Shown: positions 25,064-34,715, numbered from the stretch's first letter. The stretch is DNA of 64,000 nt from Fibrobacter sp. UWP2 (GCF_900141705.1 NZ_FQYM01000012.1:22900-86899); one strand, 5' to 3'. Notes: generated by a model not told the origin, from the sequence alone. A program made the numbers and translations.

Positions 25064-26122
25064 TTAAATCACCACCACCGGCTCACGCAGCGACTTGTTT
25101 TCGAGCAGAGTCGCCGTATCGCCCTGCGTCACGAACATGCGGTAGATGAACACGTCCACCTTCTCGCCCACCTCGATTCTCGGCTGATCGAAGGAGCGCC
25201 GCGCCGTAAGCAAGACCCCGTTCACGCGGACGCGCAGTTCGATACCGTAACCGCGGAAATCTACTTCTTCCACGACGCCTTCTTCTGCAGAATTCTTGTA
25301 CTTCTGCACTTCGGTTTTCTTGGTGACCTTCACAAATTCCGGGCGCACAATCGCGTTTTCCGCATTTTCGAGGATGTCAAAGCGACGGAAATTACTATAG
25401 TCCCTGAAAATGCTGGGCTGCCCGAAGAACGATGCCGTAAAGGCGGTTTTCGGGTTGCTGTAGACCTCGTAAGGCGTGCCCACCTGCTCGATGCGGCCAC
25501 GGTTAGTGATGATGATTTCGTCGGCCACCTCAATGGCTTCGTCCTGGTCGTGGGTCACGAAAATGCTGGTGACACCGAGCTTCTGGATCATGCCCTTGAG
25601 CCAACTGCGCAGTTCCTGACGCACCTTCGCGTCGATTGCGGCAAACGGTTCGTCAAGGAGCAAAAGCTGCGGGTTGGGAGCGAGGGCACGCGCAAAGGCC
25701 ACACGCTGGCGCTGTCCGCCCGAAAGTTCGCTCGGGTATCGTTTCTCGAGCCCGGAAAGGCCCACCAGTTCCAAGAGTTCGTGGACGCGTTCCTTGATTT
25801 CATTCGCGGGTTTTTTCGCAATCTTCAAACCGAAGGCCACGTTATCAAAGACGGTCATGTAGCGGAACAATGCGTAACTCTGGAACACGAACCCGATGCC
25901 GCGCTTGCTCGCGGGCACATCGTTGATGACCTTCCCGTCGATAATGATTTCGCCACTGTCCGGGTTCTCGAGCCCTGCAATCATGCGGAGAATCGTCGTC
26001 TTGCCCGAACCGCTCGGGCCCAAAAGGCCAATGAGTTTCCCCTTCTCAATGCCGACAGTCACATCGTCCGAGGCCTTGAAATTTCCGAAATGCTTGTTGA
26101 TATGTTTGAGTTCGACGTACAT
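25064..26122 (-). CDS. cysA: Sulfate/thiosulfate ABC transporter ATPase
   Basis: 352 residues from the ATG at 26122 behind AAAGGAG. Walker A GPSGSGKT at 35-42, signature LSGGQRQR from 133, Walker B LLLLDEP ending at 159, H-loop THDQDEA, and a C-terminal regulatory domain from about 240, as in CysA. It powers sulfate import through CysT/CysW with the Sbp lipoprotein. Last gene of cysT-cysW-cysA. The sbp gene is 7 kb away, beyond a defence island. Confidence 0.93.
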   Translation of the reverse strand: MYVELKHINKHFGNFKASDDVTVGIEKGKLIGLLGPSGSGKTTILRMIAGLENPDSGEIIIDGKVINDVPASKRGIGFVFQSYALFRYMTVFDNVAFGLKIAKKPANEIKERVHELLELVGLSGLEKRYPSELSGGQRQRVAFARALAPNPQLLLLDEPFAAIDAKVRQELRSWLKGMIQKLGVTSIFVTHDQDEAIEVADEIIITNRGRIEQVGTPYEVYSNPKTAFTASFFGQPSIFRDYSNFRRFDILENAENAIVRPEFVKVTKKTEVQKYKNSAEEGVVEEVDFRGYGIELRVRVNGVLLTARRSFDQPRIEVGEKVDVFIYRMFVTQGDTATLLENKSLREPVVVI

Positions 26123-26139
26123 AAAATCTCCTTTCAAGG

Positions 26140-26982
26140 CTATTTCTTTCTTCCCTTATGTTCAATGACGCTTCTTGCCACCAGAATGAGAATGGCAAGC
26201 ATCACCAGTATCGACGCCACCGCAAACGCGGGCACGTACTGGAACTCGTTAAAAAGGATTTCCACATGGAGCGGGAGCGTGTTCGTCTTTCCGCGCAAGT
26301 GGCCCGAAATCACCGACACCGCACCGAATTCGCCCATGGCGCGCGCCGCACAAAGCACGACGCCGTAAAGGAACGCCCACTTGATATGCGGGAAGGTGAT
26401 GCGCCTAAAAATCGTAAAACCCTTCGCACCCATGAGCGCCGCCGCCTCTTCCTCGTCGGTTCCCTGCGATTCCAGCACCGGAATCAGTTCGCGTGAAATG
26501 AACGGGAACGTCACGAAAATTGTCGCCAGCACGATTCCCGGCACCGCAAAGACAATCTTGATGTCGGCATCCTGCAACAGCGGGAAAATCGGGCTTTGGC
26601 GGCCGAACGTGAGCAAAAAAATGAGACCCGCAATAATCGGCGAAACCGTCACCGGCAAGTCAATGAGCGTCGCGAGAATCTTTTTCCCCTTGAACTTGAA
26701 CTTCGTGAGGCTCCAGGCGGCACACAGCCCAAATACCGTATTGATGGCGACCGCAAAGAACGAAGCCTCTAGCGTAAGGAGTATCGCCTTAATGGTGTAA
26801 TCGTCGGCAACCGCCTTGCTGTACACCGCAAAGCCCTGCTTGAACGCTTCGGTAATCACCGTAATCAGCGGGAGAATAAGCATCAGGAATACGAAAAGAA
26901 GGCTTATGCCAATCAGCGAATACCTGACGATTTTCGAGCCTTTCGTATCACGATGGAGACTGCTCTGCGTAACTGTACTCAT
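26140..26982 (-). CDS. cysW: Sulfate ABC transporter permease CysW
   Basis: 280 residues with six predicted transmembrane helices; the EAA loop reads DEEEAAALMGAKGFTIFRRITFP, and the family block GAVSVISGHLRGKTNTLPLHVE is specific to CysW-type permeases. Inner membrane; pairs with CysT. Its start overlaps the cysT stop (TAATG) and cysA follows after 17 bases. Confidence 0.93.
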   Translation of the reverse strand: MSTVTQSSLHRDTKGSKIVRYSLIGISLLFVFLMLILPLITVITEAFKQGFAVYSKAVADDYTIKAILLTLEASFFAVAINTVFGLCAAWSLTKFKFKGKKILATLIDLPVTVSPIIAGLIFLLTFGRQSPIFPLLQDADIKIVFAVPGIVLATIFVTFPFISRELIPVLESQGTDEEEAAALMGAKGFTIFRRITFPHIKWAFLYGVVLCAARAMGEFGAVSVISGHLRGKTNTLPLHVEILFNEFQYVPAFAVASILVMLAILILVARSVIEHKGRKK

Positions 26983-27812
26983 TAGCTACCTCCCTTGAGA
27001 ATCTTGGCATTCCTGTTCTGCACCACGTTCACCAGGAACAGCGTGATGAACGACGCCACCAGCATCACGAGGGCAATCGTCGTCGCACTGGAATAGTCGT
27101 ATTCCTGAAGTTCCGACATGATGATGAGCGGCGCAATTTCGGTTTCGAAGGGCATGTTGCCCGCAATGAACACGACGCTGCCGTATTCGCCGAGGCAGCG
27201 CCCGAAAGCAAGCCCGAAACCCGTAAAGATGGCGGGAATCAGTTCCGGCAAGATGACCTTCCAGAAAATCCTTGTACGGCTTGCGCCCAGCACCCCTGCA
27301 GCCTCTTCGTAGGCGGGGTCCAGCTTTTCGAGCACCGGCTGCACCGCGCGCACCACGAACGGAATGCCGATAAACACTAGCGCCACCGTGATGCCGATGC
27401 GCGTGAATGCAATCTTGATGCCGAAATTCGCGAAAAAGCCGCCTATAAGGCCCGTATCCGCAGTGAGCGCCGTAAGCGCGATGCCCGCCACCGCCGTAGG
27501 CAATGCAAACGGGAGCTCAATCGTTCCGTCCACGATGCGCTTAAGCGGGAACGTGTAACGCACCAGCACCCAGGCGAGAATCACGCCCATCACCGCATTG
27601 ATAAGCGAGGCGACAAAAGCCGTCAAGAAACTCACCTTGAAACTCGAAAGCACGCGCGGACGCGTGATGACGTCGATAATATCGCTCGCACTCATCTGGG
27701 CCGAAAACACGACCAGCGAGGCAAGCGGAATCAGCACCACCACGCTCAAAATCGCCAGGGTCACCCCTGTTGTAAGGCCGAAGCCCGGTATGACAACACT
27801 CTTTCTTTTCAT
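26982..27812 (-). CDS. cysT: Sulfate ABC transporter permease CysT
   Basis: 276 residues from the ATG at 27812. A TTG four codons upstream overlaps the -10 hexamer and is excluded. Six transmembrane helices, EAA loop YEEAAGVLGASRTRIFWKVILP and the block GRCLGEYGSVVFIAGNMPFETEIAP, typical of CysT/CysU. First gene of cysTWA. The -10 box TATATT ends only 11 bases before the ATG and no ribosome site is present, so the mRNA would be leaderless or nearly so. Confidence 0.92.
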   Translation of the reverse strand: MKRKSVVIPGFGLTTGVTLAILSVVVLIPLASLVVFSAQMSASDIIDVITRPRVLSSFKVSFLTAFVASLINAVMGVILAWVLVRYTFPLKRIVDGTIELPFALPTAVAGIALTALTADTGLIGGFFANFGIKIAFTRIGITVALVFIGIPFVVRAVQPVLEKLDPAYEEAAGVLGASRTRIFWKVILPELIPAIFTGFGLAFGRCLGEYGSVVFIAGNMPFETEIAPLIIMSELQEYDYSSATTIALVMLVASFITLFLVNVVQNRNAKILKGGS

Positions 27813-27822
27813 AAGCGTCGCC

Positions 27823-27894
27823 AAATATAGAACGCGTTTTCCCGTGCGTCCAATACTTAATAATTATGCTGAATTATCAATTTTTTCTATAACA
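27823..27894 (-). promoter_or_regulatory. Sulfur-regulon promoter element 8 (cysTWA)
   Basis: Minus strand: TTGGAC (27853-27848), 18 bp, TATATT (27829-27824), upstream block TTATAG, A-run, TTGATAATTCAGCATAA. Confidence 0.85.
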
Positions 27895-27955
27895 AACAGG
27901 GATGCAATTGAAATTTGAAATATTTATATTACCACTGAAAATTTGGAGGCATTAG

Positions 27956-28528
27956 ATGAGCTTGACACTTGAACGCGCAAAAGAAATCAACAAGGGCCAC
28001 GTGACCGAAGAATCGCTGGTCATCCATTCCCTCAACGTATGCTATGCCATGGGCGCGATGGCCAAACACTTCGGCGAAGACGTTGAACACTGGCAGGCCG
28101 TGGGCTACCTGCACGATTACGACTACCAGGAATTCCCCGAAGAACACCTGCAGCACACCGAAAAGGAACTGCTCGCGCAGGGCGTTTCCGAAGAAGACGT
28201 GCGCGCCATTTTGGCACACGGCTTTGAAATCGTAAACCAGGTGGAACCCAAGACCAACATGGAAAAGAGCCTGTTCACCGTCGACGAACTCACCGGAATC
28301 ATCCAGGCCTGCGCGAGAATGCGCCCCAACGGCATCCTGGATCTGGAAGTGAAAAGTTTCGTGAAGAAGTTCAAGGACAAGAAATTTGCCGCCAAGTGCA
28401 ACCGCGACTACATCCTGAAAGGCTGTGCCCTGCTCGGCATGGACGTGAAAGACGTCGCCGCCATCTGCATCGAGGGCATGCGTGAACACGCCGCCGAAAT
28501 CGGCCTGGCGGGGAACGCCGGGGCATAA
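27956..28528 (+). CDS. HD-domain phosphohydrolase-like protein
   Basis: 190 residues; TGGAGG precedes the ATG by eight bases. HD superfamily fold with His24, the His53-Asp54 pair in YLHDYDY, and a further Asp later in the chain. Stand-alone HD proteins of this HDIG type are hydrolases of nucleotides or phosphate esters, but the substrate is unknown. Similar proteins are common in anaerobes. Divergent from cysTWA, GC-rich like the core genes, so it is probably not part of the defence island that starts after it. No partner gene. Confidence 0.75.
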   Translation: MSLTLERAKEINKGHVTEESLVIHSLNVCYAMGAMAKHFGEDVEHWQAVGYLHDYDYQEFPEEHLQHTEKELLAQGVSEEDVRAILAHGFEIVNQVEPKTNMEKSLFTVDELTGIIQACARMRPNGILDLEVKSFVKKFKDKKFAAKCNRDYILKGCALLGMDVKDVAAICIEGMREHAAEIGLAGNAGA

Positions 28529-28788
28529 TGTCGGTTTAAATGTCGGAAAAGATGTCGGATTAATGTCGGAATGAAAAACACATTTGTCGGGGTATTTGTC
28601 GGTGTAAATGTCGGGGTAAAAAACGACAAAAAATGGGCGTTCCCCGGCTCGTTTACCCTCGCCGGGTCGGGCTATACTCGCTTCGCTCCCGGAGCCTTGC
28701 TTTGCGTCATGGCGGACTCGATCCGCCATCTAGAACCAAATAGCGCAAGTCTCCGCCCTTACGGGTCACTATCCCTAACGCAAAAATT
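28529..28788. repeat. TGTCGG repeat array and non-coding spacer
   Basis: TGTCGG occurs seven times, at 28529, 28541, 28553, 28564, 28585, 28597 and 28609, mostly 12 bp apart, starting in the stop codon region of the HD gene. Bases between the copies are AT-rich and variable. Further on, ATGGCGGA (28709-28716) pairs with TCCGCCAT (28722-28729) in a hairpin. No convincing gene is present. Confidence 0.6.
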
Positions 28789-30606
28789 CTATTCTGCATC
28801 CTTCAAAACATCAAAATTCATTCGAACCCACTCTGCAAGGTACTTAAACGGAAAAGGTCTTACCGTCAATCTTTCATTATGAACGAAATCAACATTCATC
28901 AAAGGAAGTAGTTGTTCGAAAAATATTGGCGCATCATCATACGACTTAATACGACGAATATTTGCAGCATTCGCAACTGCCGTTTGCATTCCCAAGCCGA
29001 CAGTTCCAACGAAATAATACACATCGCCATCTTTTTCAAACATTTTTATATCCGTGATTCCCGGCAAATACATTTCACGACCGGCTTTGCTACGAAATTC
29101 ATGAATCTGATCCTTTTCATACTCATCTCGAATCTTGAATATTTCCGGAATAGTAAACCATCCCGTATTCTGAATGACATTGATTTCACCCTTATCATTC
29201 ATCACAATACCACAAACGTCATCCATTCCAGTAAAAATTTCCAAACATTTCGTGTACACATCATTGTCAAATAAATCTGAGGCATCTTTCTTTGCAAATT
29301 CCATAGAGCCATCAGGTCTTATTTTCAGAAAACAATATATCTGCTTTTCATTTTCGTCATCAAGATTAAATTTCATTCCAAAAGAAACATCTTCTAAAAA
29401 GCCCGTTTTTGACCAATCAAACAAGGAAAGTTTTTTATTTCGAATATCATATTTTATCACAAGTTCGTTTAATACAGATTTTAGTTGGGCCGATTTATTC
29501 TTGAAATCGCCACCCATAGTTATATGCTGAACTGTGGCATCATAGTTTTTGCTATAAGGATCTTCTACATCTTTATATTTTTCCGGATCAAGAACAACGC
29601 AAATATTCAACCCTTCTTTTGATTTATTAGTCCCTATGGCGGCTTTTATCCCACAAAGATCTTCAACTACTTCTTGTGTTTTTGCGCAGAAATCTTCTGA
29701 CGCTTCTTTAACTAAATCAATTATGCGGATTTTCTTGTTTTCTAGGGCTTTCGCCTTCGTTGCTTTGTCTTCATTAATGCAACTACGTGTTCTTTCTATT
29801 GATTTATATTCAGGAATTTCGTCAAAATCAATATGTGCCAACCCTTTAAATTTATCATTAAAACGCTGTGTTATTTCTGCAACCACTCCCATTTTAGAAT
29901 TATCAAAAGATTCTCGTTGTTTGCCAATATTCAGAAACGGGATATTGTATTTTTTGTGAAATTTTTGTCTCTGGATAAATTCCTCTTCTTTGCTATCCTT
30001 CGGTTTCCTTGCCATAGTTTGAAACCTAGAGAAAATATACTTAGGATAGGACTCATACGGATGCTTAGGCGTGAAGATAATTTGATCCCTGCATTTTCCA
30101 GATGTAAACGTGCGAACGGAAATATCTAAACGCAAATCTTTTGTAACAAGGTTCTCTAAACAAGACACCTGCTCAATATTATTGTCTTTATCCTTTTTGA
30201 GCCAAGCTGAATTATAACAATAGAGATGTCCTGTAAGATTGTTTATGCGGAGCCTTTCATTACTAGATGTCCCCAATGTATTAAGCAAAAGTTGAAGCAG
30301 CGTCCTGTCGTCCACATCTCGCATTCTGATAGGAGGAATACAGATTTTGTCAATTTCATCGGTCTGATTCAGGGCATTCAAAAGTAACGCTCTATTATTT
30401 TCGCCTTTATCCATTAAAACATAAAATGTATTTTCGCAATCAAAGCGAACGGCGCAGACTCGTTTTTCCATCAAAGGAACGTCAAGGCACATCGAACCAC
30501 GATTAAATCTTTTTGCATCCTTTTTTACTAGAAAAATATCGTATTTTTCTGCAATAGTATTTCGATTCAATTCATATTTCAATTCATTAGTTTTGAACGG
30601 CGTCAT
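28789..30606 (-). CDS. Prokaryotic Argonaute-like protein, DdmE-like
   Basis: 605 residues, AT-rich. The MID-like block is about 332-365 (ICVVLDPEKY, then VQHITMGG), followed by a PIWI-type start at 375-395 (LKSVLNELVIKYDI) and a PIWI-type C-terminus (DFVHNERLTVRPFPFKYLAEWV). I cannot identify the DEDX catalytic tetrad, so it is probably a guide-binding, non-cutting Argonaute. Its start overlaps by 20 bases the end of a large helicase-nuclease gene. That pair matches DdmD/DdmE of Vibrio cholerae, in which the DNA-guided inactive Argonaute DdmE recruits DdmD to destroy plasmids. DdmE is about 690 residues, so this one is shorter. Assignment is from motifs and neighbourhood; an Argonaute family other than DdmE is possible. 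Confidence 0.65.
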   Translation of the reverse strand: MTPFKTNELKYELNRNTIAEKYDIFLVKKDAKRFNRGSMCLDVPLMEKRVCAVRFDCENTFYVLMDKGENNRALLLNALNQTDEIDKICIPPIRMRDVDDRTLLQLLLNTLGTSSNERLRINNLTGHLYCYNSAWLKKDKDNNIEQVSCLENLVTKDLRLDISVRTFTSGKCRDQIIFTPKHPYESYPKYIFSRFQTMARKPKDSKEEEFIQRQKFHKKYNIPFLNIGKQRESFDNSKMGVVAEITQRFNDKFKGLAHIDFDEIPEYKSIERTRSCINEDKATKAKALENKKIRIIDLVKEASEDFCAKTQEVVEDLCGIKAAIGTNKSKEGLNICVVLDPEKYKDVEDPYSKNYDATVQHITMGGDFKNKSAQLKSVLNELVIKYDIRNKKLSLFDWSKTGFLEDVSFGMKFNLDDENEKQIYCFLKIRPDGSMEFAKKDASDLFDNDVYTKCLEIFTGMDDVCGIVMNDKGEINVIQNTGWFTIPEIFKIRDEYEKDQIHEFRSKAGREMYLPGITDIKMFEKDGDVYYFVGTVGLGMQTAVANAANIRRIKSYDDAPIFFEQLLPLMNVDFVHNERLTVRPFPFKYLAEWVRMNFDVLKDAE

Positions 30607-33600
30607 TACAAGCTCCTACAAATCTACGGATTTCATTAACAGCGGTTTCATTTTTACGCATTTTTTCATCATCAATAAGTAAAGAAGGAATCGCAAGAAT
30701 TTCAACACCATTCTTTTCATAATTATGACAAGGCAGCTCTCTCTCGGAAAGAATATTTACAACTAAAGCTTTTTTACACCCACACTTATGTGCTTTTTCA
30801 CAAATTTTATCTATCACAGCATCTCTATCAAAATCTGTTCTCAAGCTCCAATGCTTAAAATCAACATAAACAGGCTTTCCTGGGACCTTATAATCAAATA
30901 ATTCAAACGCATCAAGGTTTTCTATATCTTCTAATTCAATATTGAGCAAATCTGATGAAAAAATATAACGTCCTATGACTTCGCCAAGAGCGCCCTTATA
31001 TATGTTGTTATACATTGTTGGCACCATAATGTAATCATTAGGACAGAAAGATGTTGCGTAACCATTGTCCTCAAAAAATTTTCTAATACCAGGGCGACGC
31101 ATAAATCGATCCAGTTTGCACGCCGACTCTGATTCAATCATAGGGCAATCAGGATCACCGTTTGTATACGAAACAAATACATTCTTATAGTCATATTTTT
31201 GCCCAAAAAACAGAACATTCGCCTTCCGTTCAAATTCCGCATAGAACGACGCCATTTTATTCTCTGCAACAATTTCTTTCGTTGCAGTAGGATATCGAAG
31301 AGCAAAATCACGCAACGTTTTCCAACGTTCAACATTAATATCTGTCCACTTTTCTTTTAGAATTGCCATTATGTAGCTATTTACAGCAACCGACTTATTC
31401 GCTGCTATCAGCTCTTTAGAGCTTTTGACAACCTTCCGATTGGTTTTTTTATCTACAAGTTCTAGCAACTTTTTAAATTCATGATTTAGAATAAGGGTAT
31501 CTGTAACTCTGCAATCTAAATTTTCTGCGATAGTCGAATCTGCAAAAACAAAAATTCTGGGAGATTTATGATTTGTTCGACACATACGTCCAACAGCTTG
31601 GATTATATTTCTAGTAGCCAAAAGCTTTACACTTTCACAGTCATAAACATTAATATCGCTTTTTATGCTTTTATAGGATTGATGTTGTGTCGCATAAGAA
31701 TCAAATCCTTTGCGAATATGCTGCATAGCCAAATCTGACGGAATCTCTCCGGACGCCAGCAAATATTCTATCTGAAATAAAAATGTTACAAACTCCTTTT
31801 GCGACAATTTGTCTTTATTGGTATTAATCAAAAGATATGTTGGATTATCAAGATAAATTGCATCATAATCTTTTTCGTCATTCTTTTCTCGAATATTGTT
31901 CACAGTAACTATCGACTTCCGTAATTCGATTTTTGATGGGATGGTATACTGTAAATTTTGTCCAGCACCAATCGCTGCATATGCAGAAATTACAAAACAT
32001 TTATCTCCATTTTTTAGCCTTTCCGAAATTTCCTGCTTCTTTTTATCAAAATCCTCCGTAGTAAGCCATTGAACCTTATCTTCGGCATCCTCATCCATAA
32101 GAGAGAATAATTCTATTAGCGTATTCTTTCTCAAGGTTCCCTTGTCTTCACGAGGATATGTTGTTAGAATACACAAAAAAGAATGTATCTCGCTATTATC
32201 AAAGAATTTTTTATACGCTTCAACTATACGATAATAACGTTCTTTATGGAAACCATTATCGTCCACCGGAACAGCATCGCACACTTTTTTAAAGGCTTCA
32301 TTAGCCAATTCAGAATTTCCATAAAGTTTTTCCCACGACTGCTCATCACAGCGCCCTCGAACATTTTTCCCAAGCAATTCTGCAACTATTTCGACCTTAT
32401 CGTACCCTTTCTGTTCTTCATAAAACTGCTTTTTTAATCGCGACCTATCTTCTTCCGACATTTCTTGAAAATTCTGTCCTAATTGCTCCTTCAAATACGC
32501 CAAATTAAAATTTCCAATAGATGTCGGTATCGTCGCTGTGGCAGAAATTCCAATGACCTTTGCTCGTTCGCAGGTGTTTAATAAAATCTTTTCAGGAGTA
32601 TTATTAAACGCAAACATGGATATTACGGATTCCAAATCGTCCATAATATCATTCGTGAACGCATAATATCGAAGCCCTCTGACAAAAAAGCTCAAATCAA
32701 AATCTTTTGTAAAACCAACATCCCCTTTTTTTCGAGCATCTTGCAGAATTTGGTTCTTCAGAAAAACAATATGTTTATCCTTAAGGCGAAATTGCTTTAA
32801 AATTGTACTAACAGCCGCATCAAGCGTAAAATCCCCATCTCCTTTACGGTTGTGAAATAAATTACTTGCAAGCCTTTTCACGCCTATTTGAAAAAAGTTA
32901 ATAAAACCGCGAATTTTAGAAAGCATCATTTGAACATTAGCGAATGACTCATTCTTCTTTTCATCCGACAAATGTATTACATTCAAATCTTCTTTATCAT
33001 CATATGATATTGATATGAGTTTATTCTCTTTCGTTATTGTGTGATATTGGCAATCCTGGAACAAAAATTGTTTTGACAAATCTTCATCACGATTAGTTCT
33101 AATATCGAAAGCTAAATTATAAGCCTCAAAGATTTCATCCGCATTGTCTTTAAAGCCCTGAATAATTGTTTCAACAGGCTTGTCTCCATATTTTCTTTTA
33201 GAATACCAATCCGATTTTCGACTAATTACTTTTTGGAATTTTTTTGTTTGAAGAATTGTATGGATATCAAGAAACAAATCAATAAAATCTACTTGTTCTC
33301 TAATACCATCTTCAATAATATTATCCAAAAAATCTTTCTTTGCAGCGTCAAATTCATCAATAAAAACAATAGCGTTATTCATTATATCATTTGTATAGAA
33401 AAGATATGAAGAGTCAACTATTGTTGAATTTTTTGTAACGAATTTTTTCGCACTAAGAATTATAATCTGCTTAGAATACGTCTTAGTAGACTCATACAGA
33501 TCACCCAGCCACATCCAACGAGGGTCCGATTCAACGGCCTTACGCCGTCCTTCGACATTTTTGATTTCGTCTTTGAACAATCGTTCAACTTTATGGCGAA

Positions 33601-34105
33601 AGTCTGGTTCTATTTTTGTTGCAAAGGTATTTTCAATGCTAGACGCGCTTTCATAAAACTCTGTCTTTTTCTTATTTCGAAATTTTATAATAGTATCTAG
33701 ATCTTGAAAAAAGAATTTTGTTTCATCCCATTGCCAAATATCTGGCGGAACCTTACCCTTTATACCCGCATTCTTTGAATAGCCATCAATGGCTAATTCT
33801 GCATTAGAATTTAAATAGAGAAATTTTTGATCAAACTCCTTTTTTCTTCCTTTTTTTTCAAACAACTTACGAAGCTGCTTTTCGGGAAGATTCTTCTTAA
33901 GATTGGTGATGAAAAAGAATTTTTTATCCTTATTCTTTTCATCACAAACCGCATCAAATATATATTGAATGACATTATGAGTTTTGCCAAAACCCGTCGG
34001 CAAATCCATCAAGAACAGACCATTTGTCTTTTCATTTTCGCAATAATCTTTAATAACATTATACATAATGAAACTACGCTCTCTTTCTTGTGAATATATA
34101 TTCAA
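30587..34105 (-). CDS. SF2 helicase with C-terminal PD-(D/E)XK-like nuclease, DdmD-like
   Basis: 1172 residues if the TTG at 34105 is used; an ATG at 34066 would remove 13. Walker A is DLPTGFGKT (34-42), motif II FIDEFD lies near 250, ISATAT near 520, and motif VI QAVGRMCRT near 835. At the C-terminus, ALGEVIGRY is followed by FELFDYK and VYVDFKHW (Asp1082, Lys1084), the pattern of a PD-(D/E)XK nuclease. Size and layout match DdmD, a plasmid-degrading helicase-nuclease of about 1190 residues. The Argonaute-like gene follows with a 20-base overlap, as one operon. Base composition is much richer in A and T than the sulfur genes, suggesting acquisition by transfer. Confidence 0.7.
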   Translation of the reverse strand: MNIYSQERERSFIMYNVIKDYCENEKTNGLFLMDLPTGFGKTHNVIQYIFDAVCDEKNKDKKFFFITNLKKNLPEKQLRKLFEKKGRKKEFDQKFLYLNSNAELAIDGYSKNAGIKGKVPPDIWQWDETKFFFQDLDTIIKFRNKKKTEFYESASSIENTFATKIEPDFRHKVERLFKDEIKNVEGRRKAVESDPRWMWLGDLYESTKTYSKQIIILSAKKFVTKNSTIVDSSYLFYTNDIMNNAIVFIDEFDAAKKDFLDNIIEDGIREQVDFIDLFLDIHTILQTKKFQKVISRKSDWYSKRKYGDKPVETIIQGFKDNADEIFEAYNLAFDIRTNRDEDLSKQFLFQDCQYHTITKENKLISISYDDKEDLNVIHLSDEKKNESFANVQMMLSKIRGFINFFQIGVKRLASNLFHNRKGDGDFTLDAAVSTILKQFRLKDKHIVFLKNQILQDARKKGDVGFTKDFDLSFFVRGLRYYAFTNDIMDDLESVISMFAFNNTPEKILLNTCERAKVIGISATATIPTSIGNFNLAYLKEQLGQNFQEMSEEDRSRLKKQFYEEQKGYDKVEIVAELLGKNVRGRCDEQSWEKLYGNSELANEAFKKVCDAVPVDDNGFHKERYYRIVEAYKKFFDNSEIHSFLCILTTYPREDKGTLRKNTLIELFSLMDEDAEDKVQWLTTEDFDKKKQEISERLKNGDKCFVISAYAAIGAGQNLQYTIPSKIELRKSIVTVNNIREKNDEKDYDAIYLDNPTYLLINTNKDKLSQKEFVTFLFQIEYLLASGEIPSDLAMQHIRKGFDSYATQHQSYKSIKSDINVYDCESVKLLATRNIIQAVGRMCRTNHKSPRIFVFADSTIAENLDCRVTDTLILNHEFKKLLELVDKKTNRKVVKSSKELIAANKSVAVNSYIMAILKEKWTDINVERWKTLRDFALRYPTATKEIVAENKMASFYAEFERKANVLFFGQKYDYKNVFVSYTNGDPDCPMIESESACKLDRFMRRPGIRKFFEDNGYATSFCPNDYIMVPTMYNNIYKGALGEVIGRYIFSSDLLNIELEDIENLDAFELFDYKVPGKPVYVDFKHWSLRTDFDRDAVIDKICEKAHKCGCKKALVVNILSERELPCHNYEKNGVEILAIPSLLIDDEKMRKNETAVNEIRRFVGACNDAVQN

Positions 34106-34221
34106 TCCTTTTGTAAAAAATACGTGGCGTATGAATATTCACACTTTTAAGAGCCTTTTGGGGCATTTTTACAACTTATTTATTATATTTATTAAGAAAA
34201 TTATAACAAATAGGTTGTTTT

Positions 34222-34662
34222 ATGAACAAAAGGCTGATTTTGCTCAGAACGCTCACTCGCAAGATGGGAAATCTTGCCCGACTTCGAGATACCCAGCCGC
34301 CCAAGCAGGGGTGGATTGCCGCCGTGCGTCAAGCCCTTGGAATGACCGCCAAGCAGCTTGCGGAACGCGTAGGACTTTCTCAGCCGCGCATCGCCAAGAT
34401 GGAGCTTAATGAAAACAACCTCAAGATTTCGACCATGAAAAAAATTGCGGCGGGTCTTGACTGCGATTTCGTTTACGGTTTTGTTCCCAAGAACAGCTTG
34501 CAAGAGACGATTAACCGACAGGCTCGCAAAAAGGTTGAGGCAATCCTGTCGAATGTCAATACGAACATGGCACTGGAAGACCAACTTGCCGACGATCCGC
34601 ATATTCTGACGGACATGGCCGACGAGCTGATTGCCAAGAACATCAGGCGCATTTGGGATTAG
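34222..34662 (+). CDS. Mobile mystery protein A (XRE-family antitoxin-like regulator)
   Basis: 146 residues. The helix-turn-helix occupies about 30-75 (ALGMTAKQLAERVGLSQPRIAKME), followed by the family block MKKIAAGLDCDFVYGFVPKNSLQ and QARKKVEAIL, typical of mobile mystery protein A (TIGR02612). This protein is normally followed by mobile mystery protein B, a Fic-domain protein, as a probable toxin-antitoxin pair. Here no Fic gene follows; a strong terminator comes 22 bases after the stop. It may be an orphan antitoxin or a regulator of the divergent helicase/Argonaute operon, 116 bp away. TAGG before the start is a weak ribosome site. Confidence 0.8.
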   Translation: MNKRLILLRTLTRKMGNLARLRDTQPPKQGWIAAVRQALGMTAKQLAERVGLSQPRIAKMELNENNLKISTMKKIAAGLDCDFVYGFVPKNSLQETINRQARKKVEAILSNVNTNMALEDQLADDPHILTDMADELIAKNIRRIWD

Positions 34663-34683
34663 GTTTGTGATGAGATAACATCA

Positions 34684-34715
34684 AAAAATCCCCGCTCCGA
34701 AGAGCAGGGATTTTT
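34684..34715. terminator. Bidirectional intrinsic terminator
   Basis: AATCCC-C-GCTC pairs with GAGC-A-GGGATT around a CGAA loop, flanked by A- and T-runs. Downstream of mobile mystery protein A and, on the other strand, of sbp. Confidence 0.85.

Noticed and set aside
28529..28614. CRISPR-like array
   Set aside because: Units of 6 bp at 12-bp spacing are far too short for CRISPR repeats and spacers, and no cas genes are present.
27929..28729. Minus-strand ORF of 266 codons
   Set aside because: Antisense to the HD-domain gene and running through the TGTCGG array; its TPTFTPTNTPTN stretch is just the array translated.
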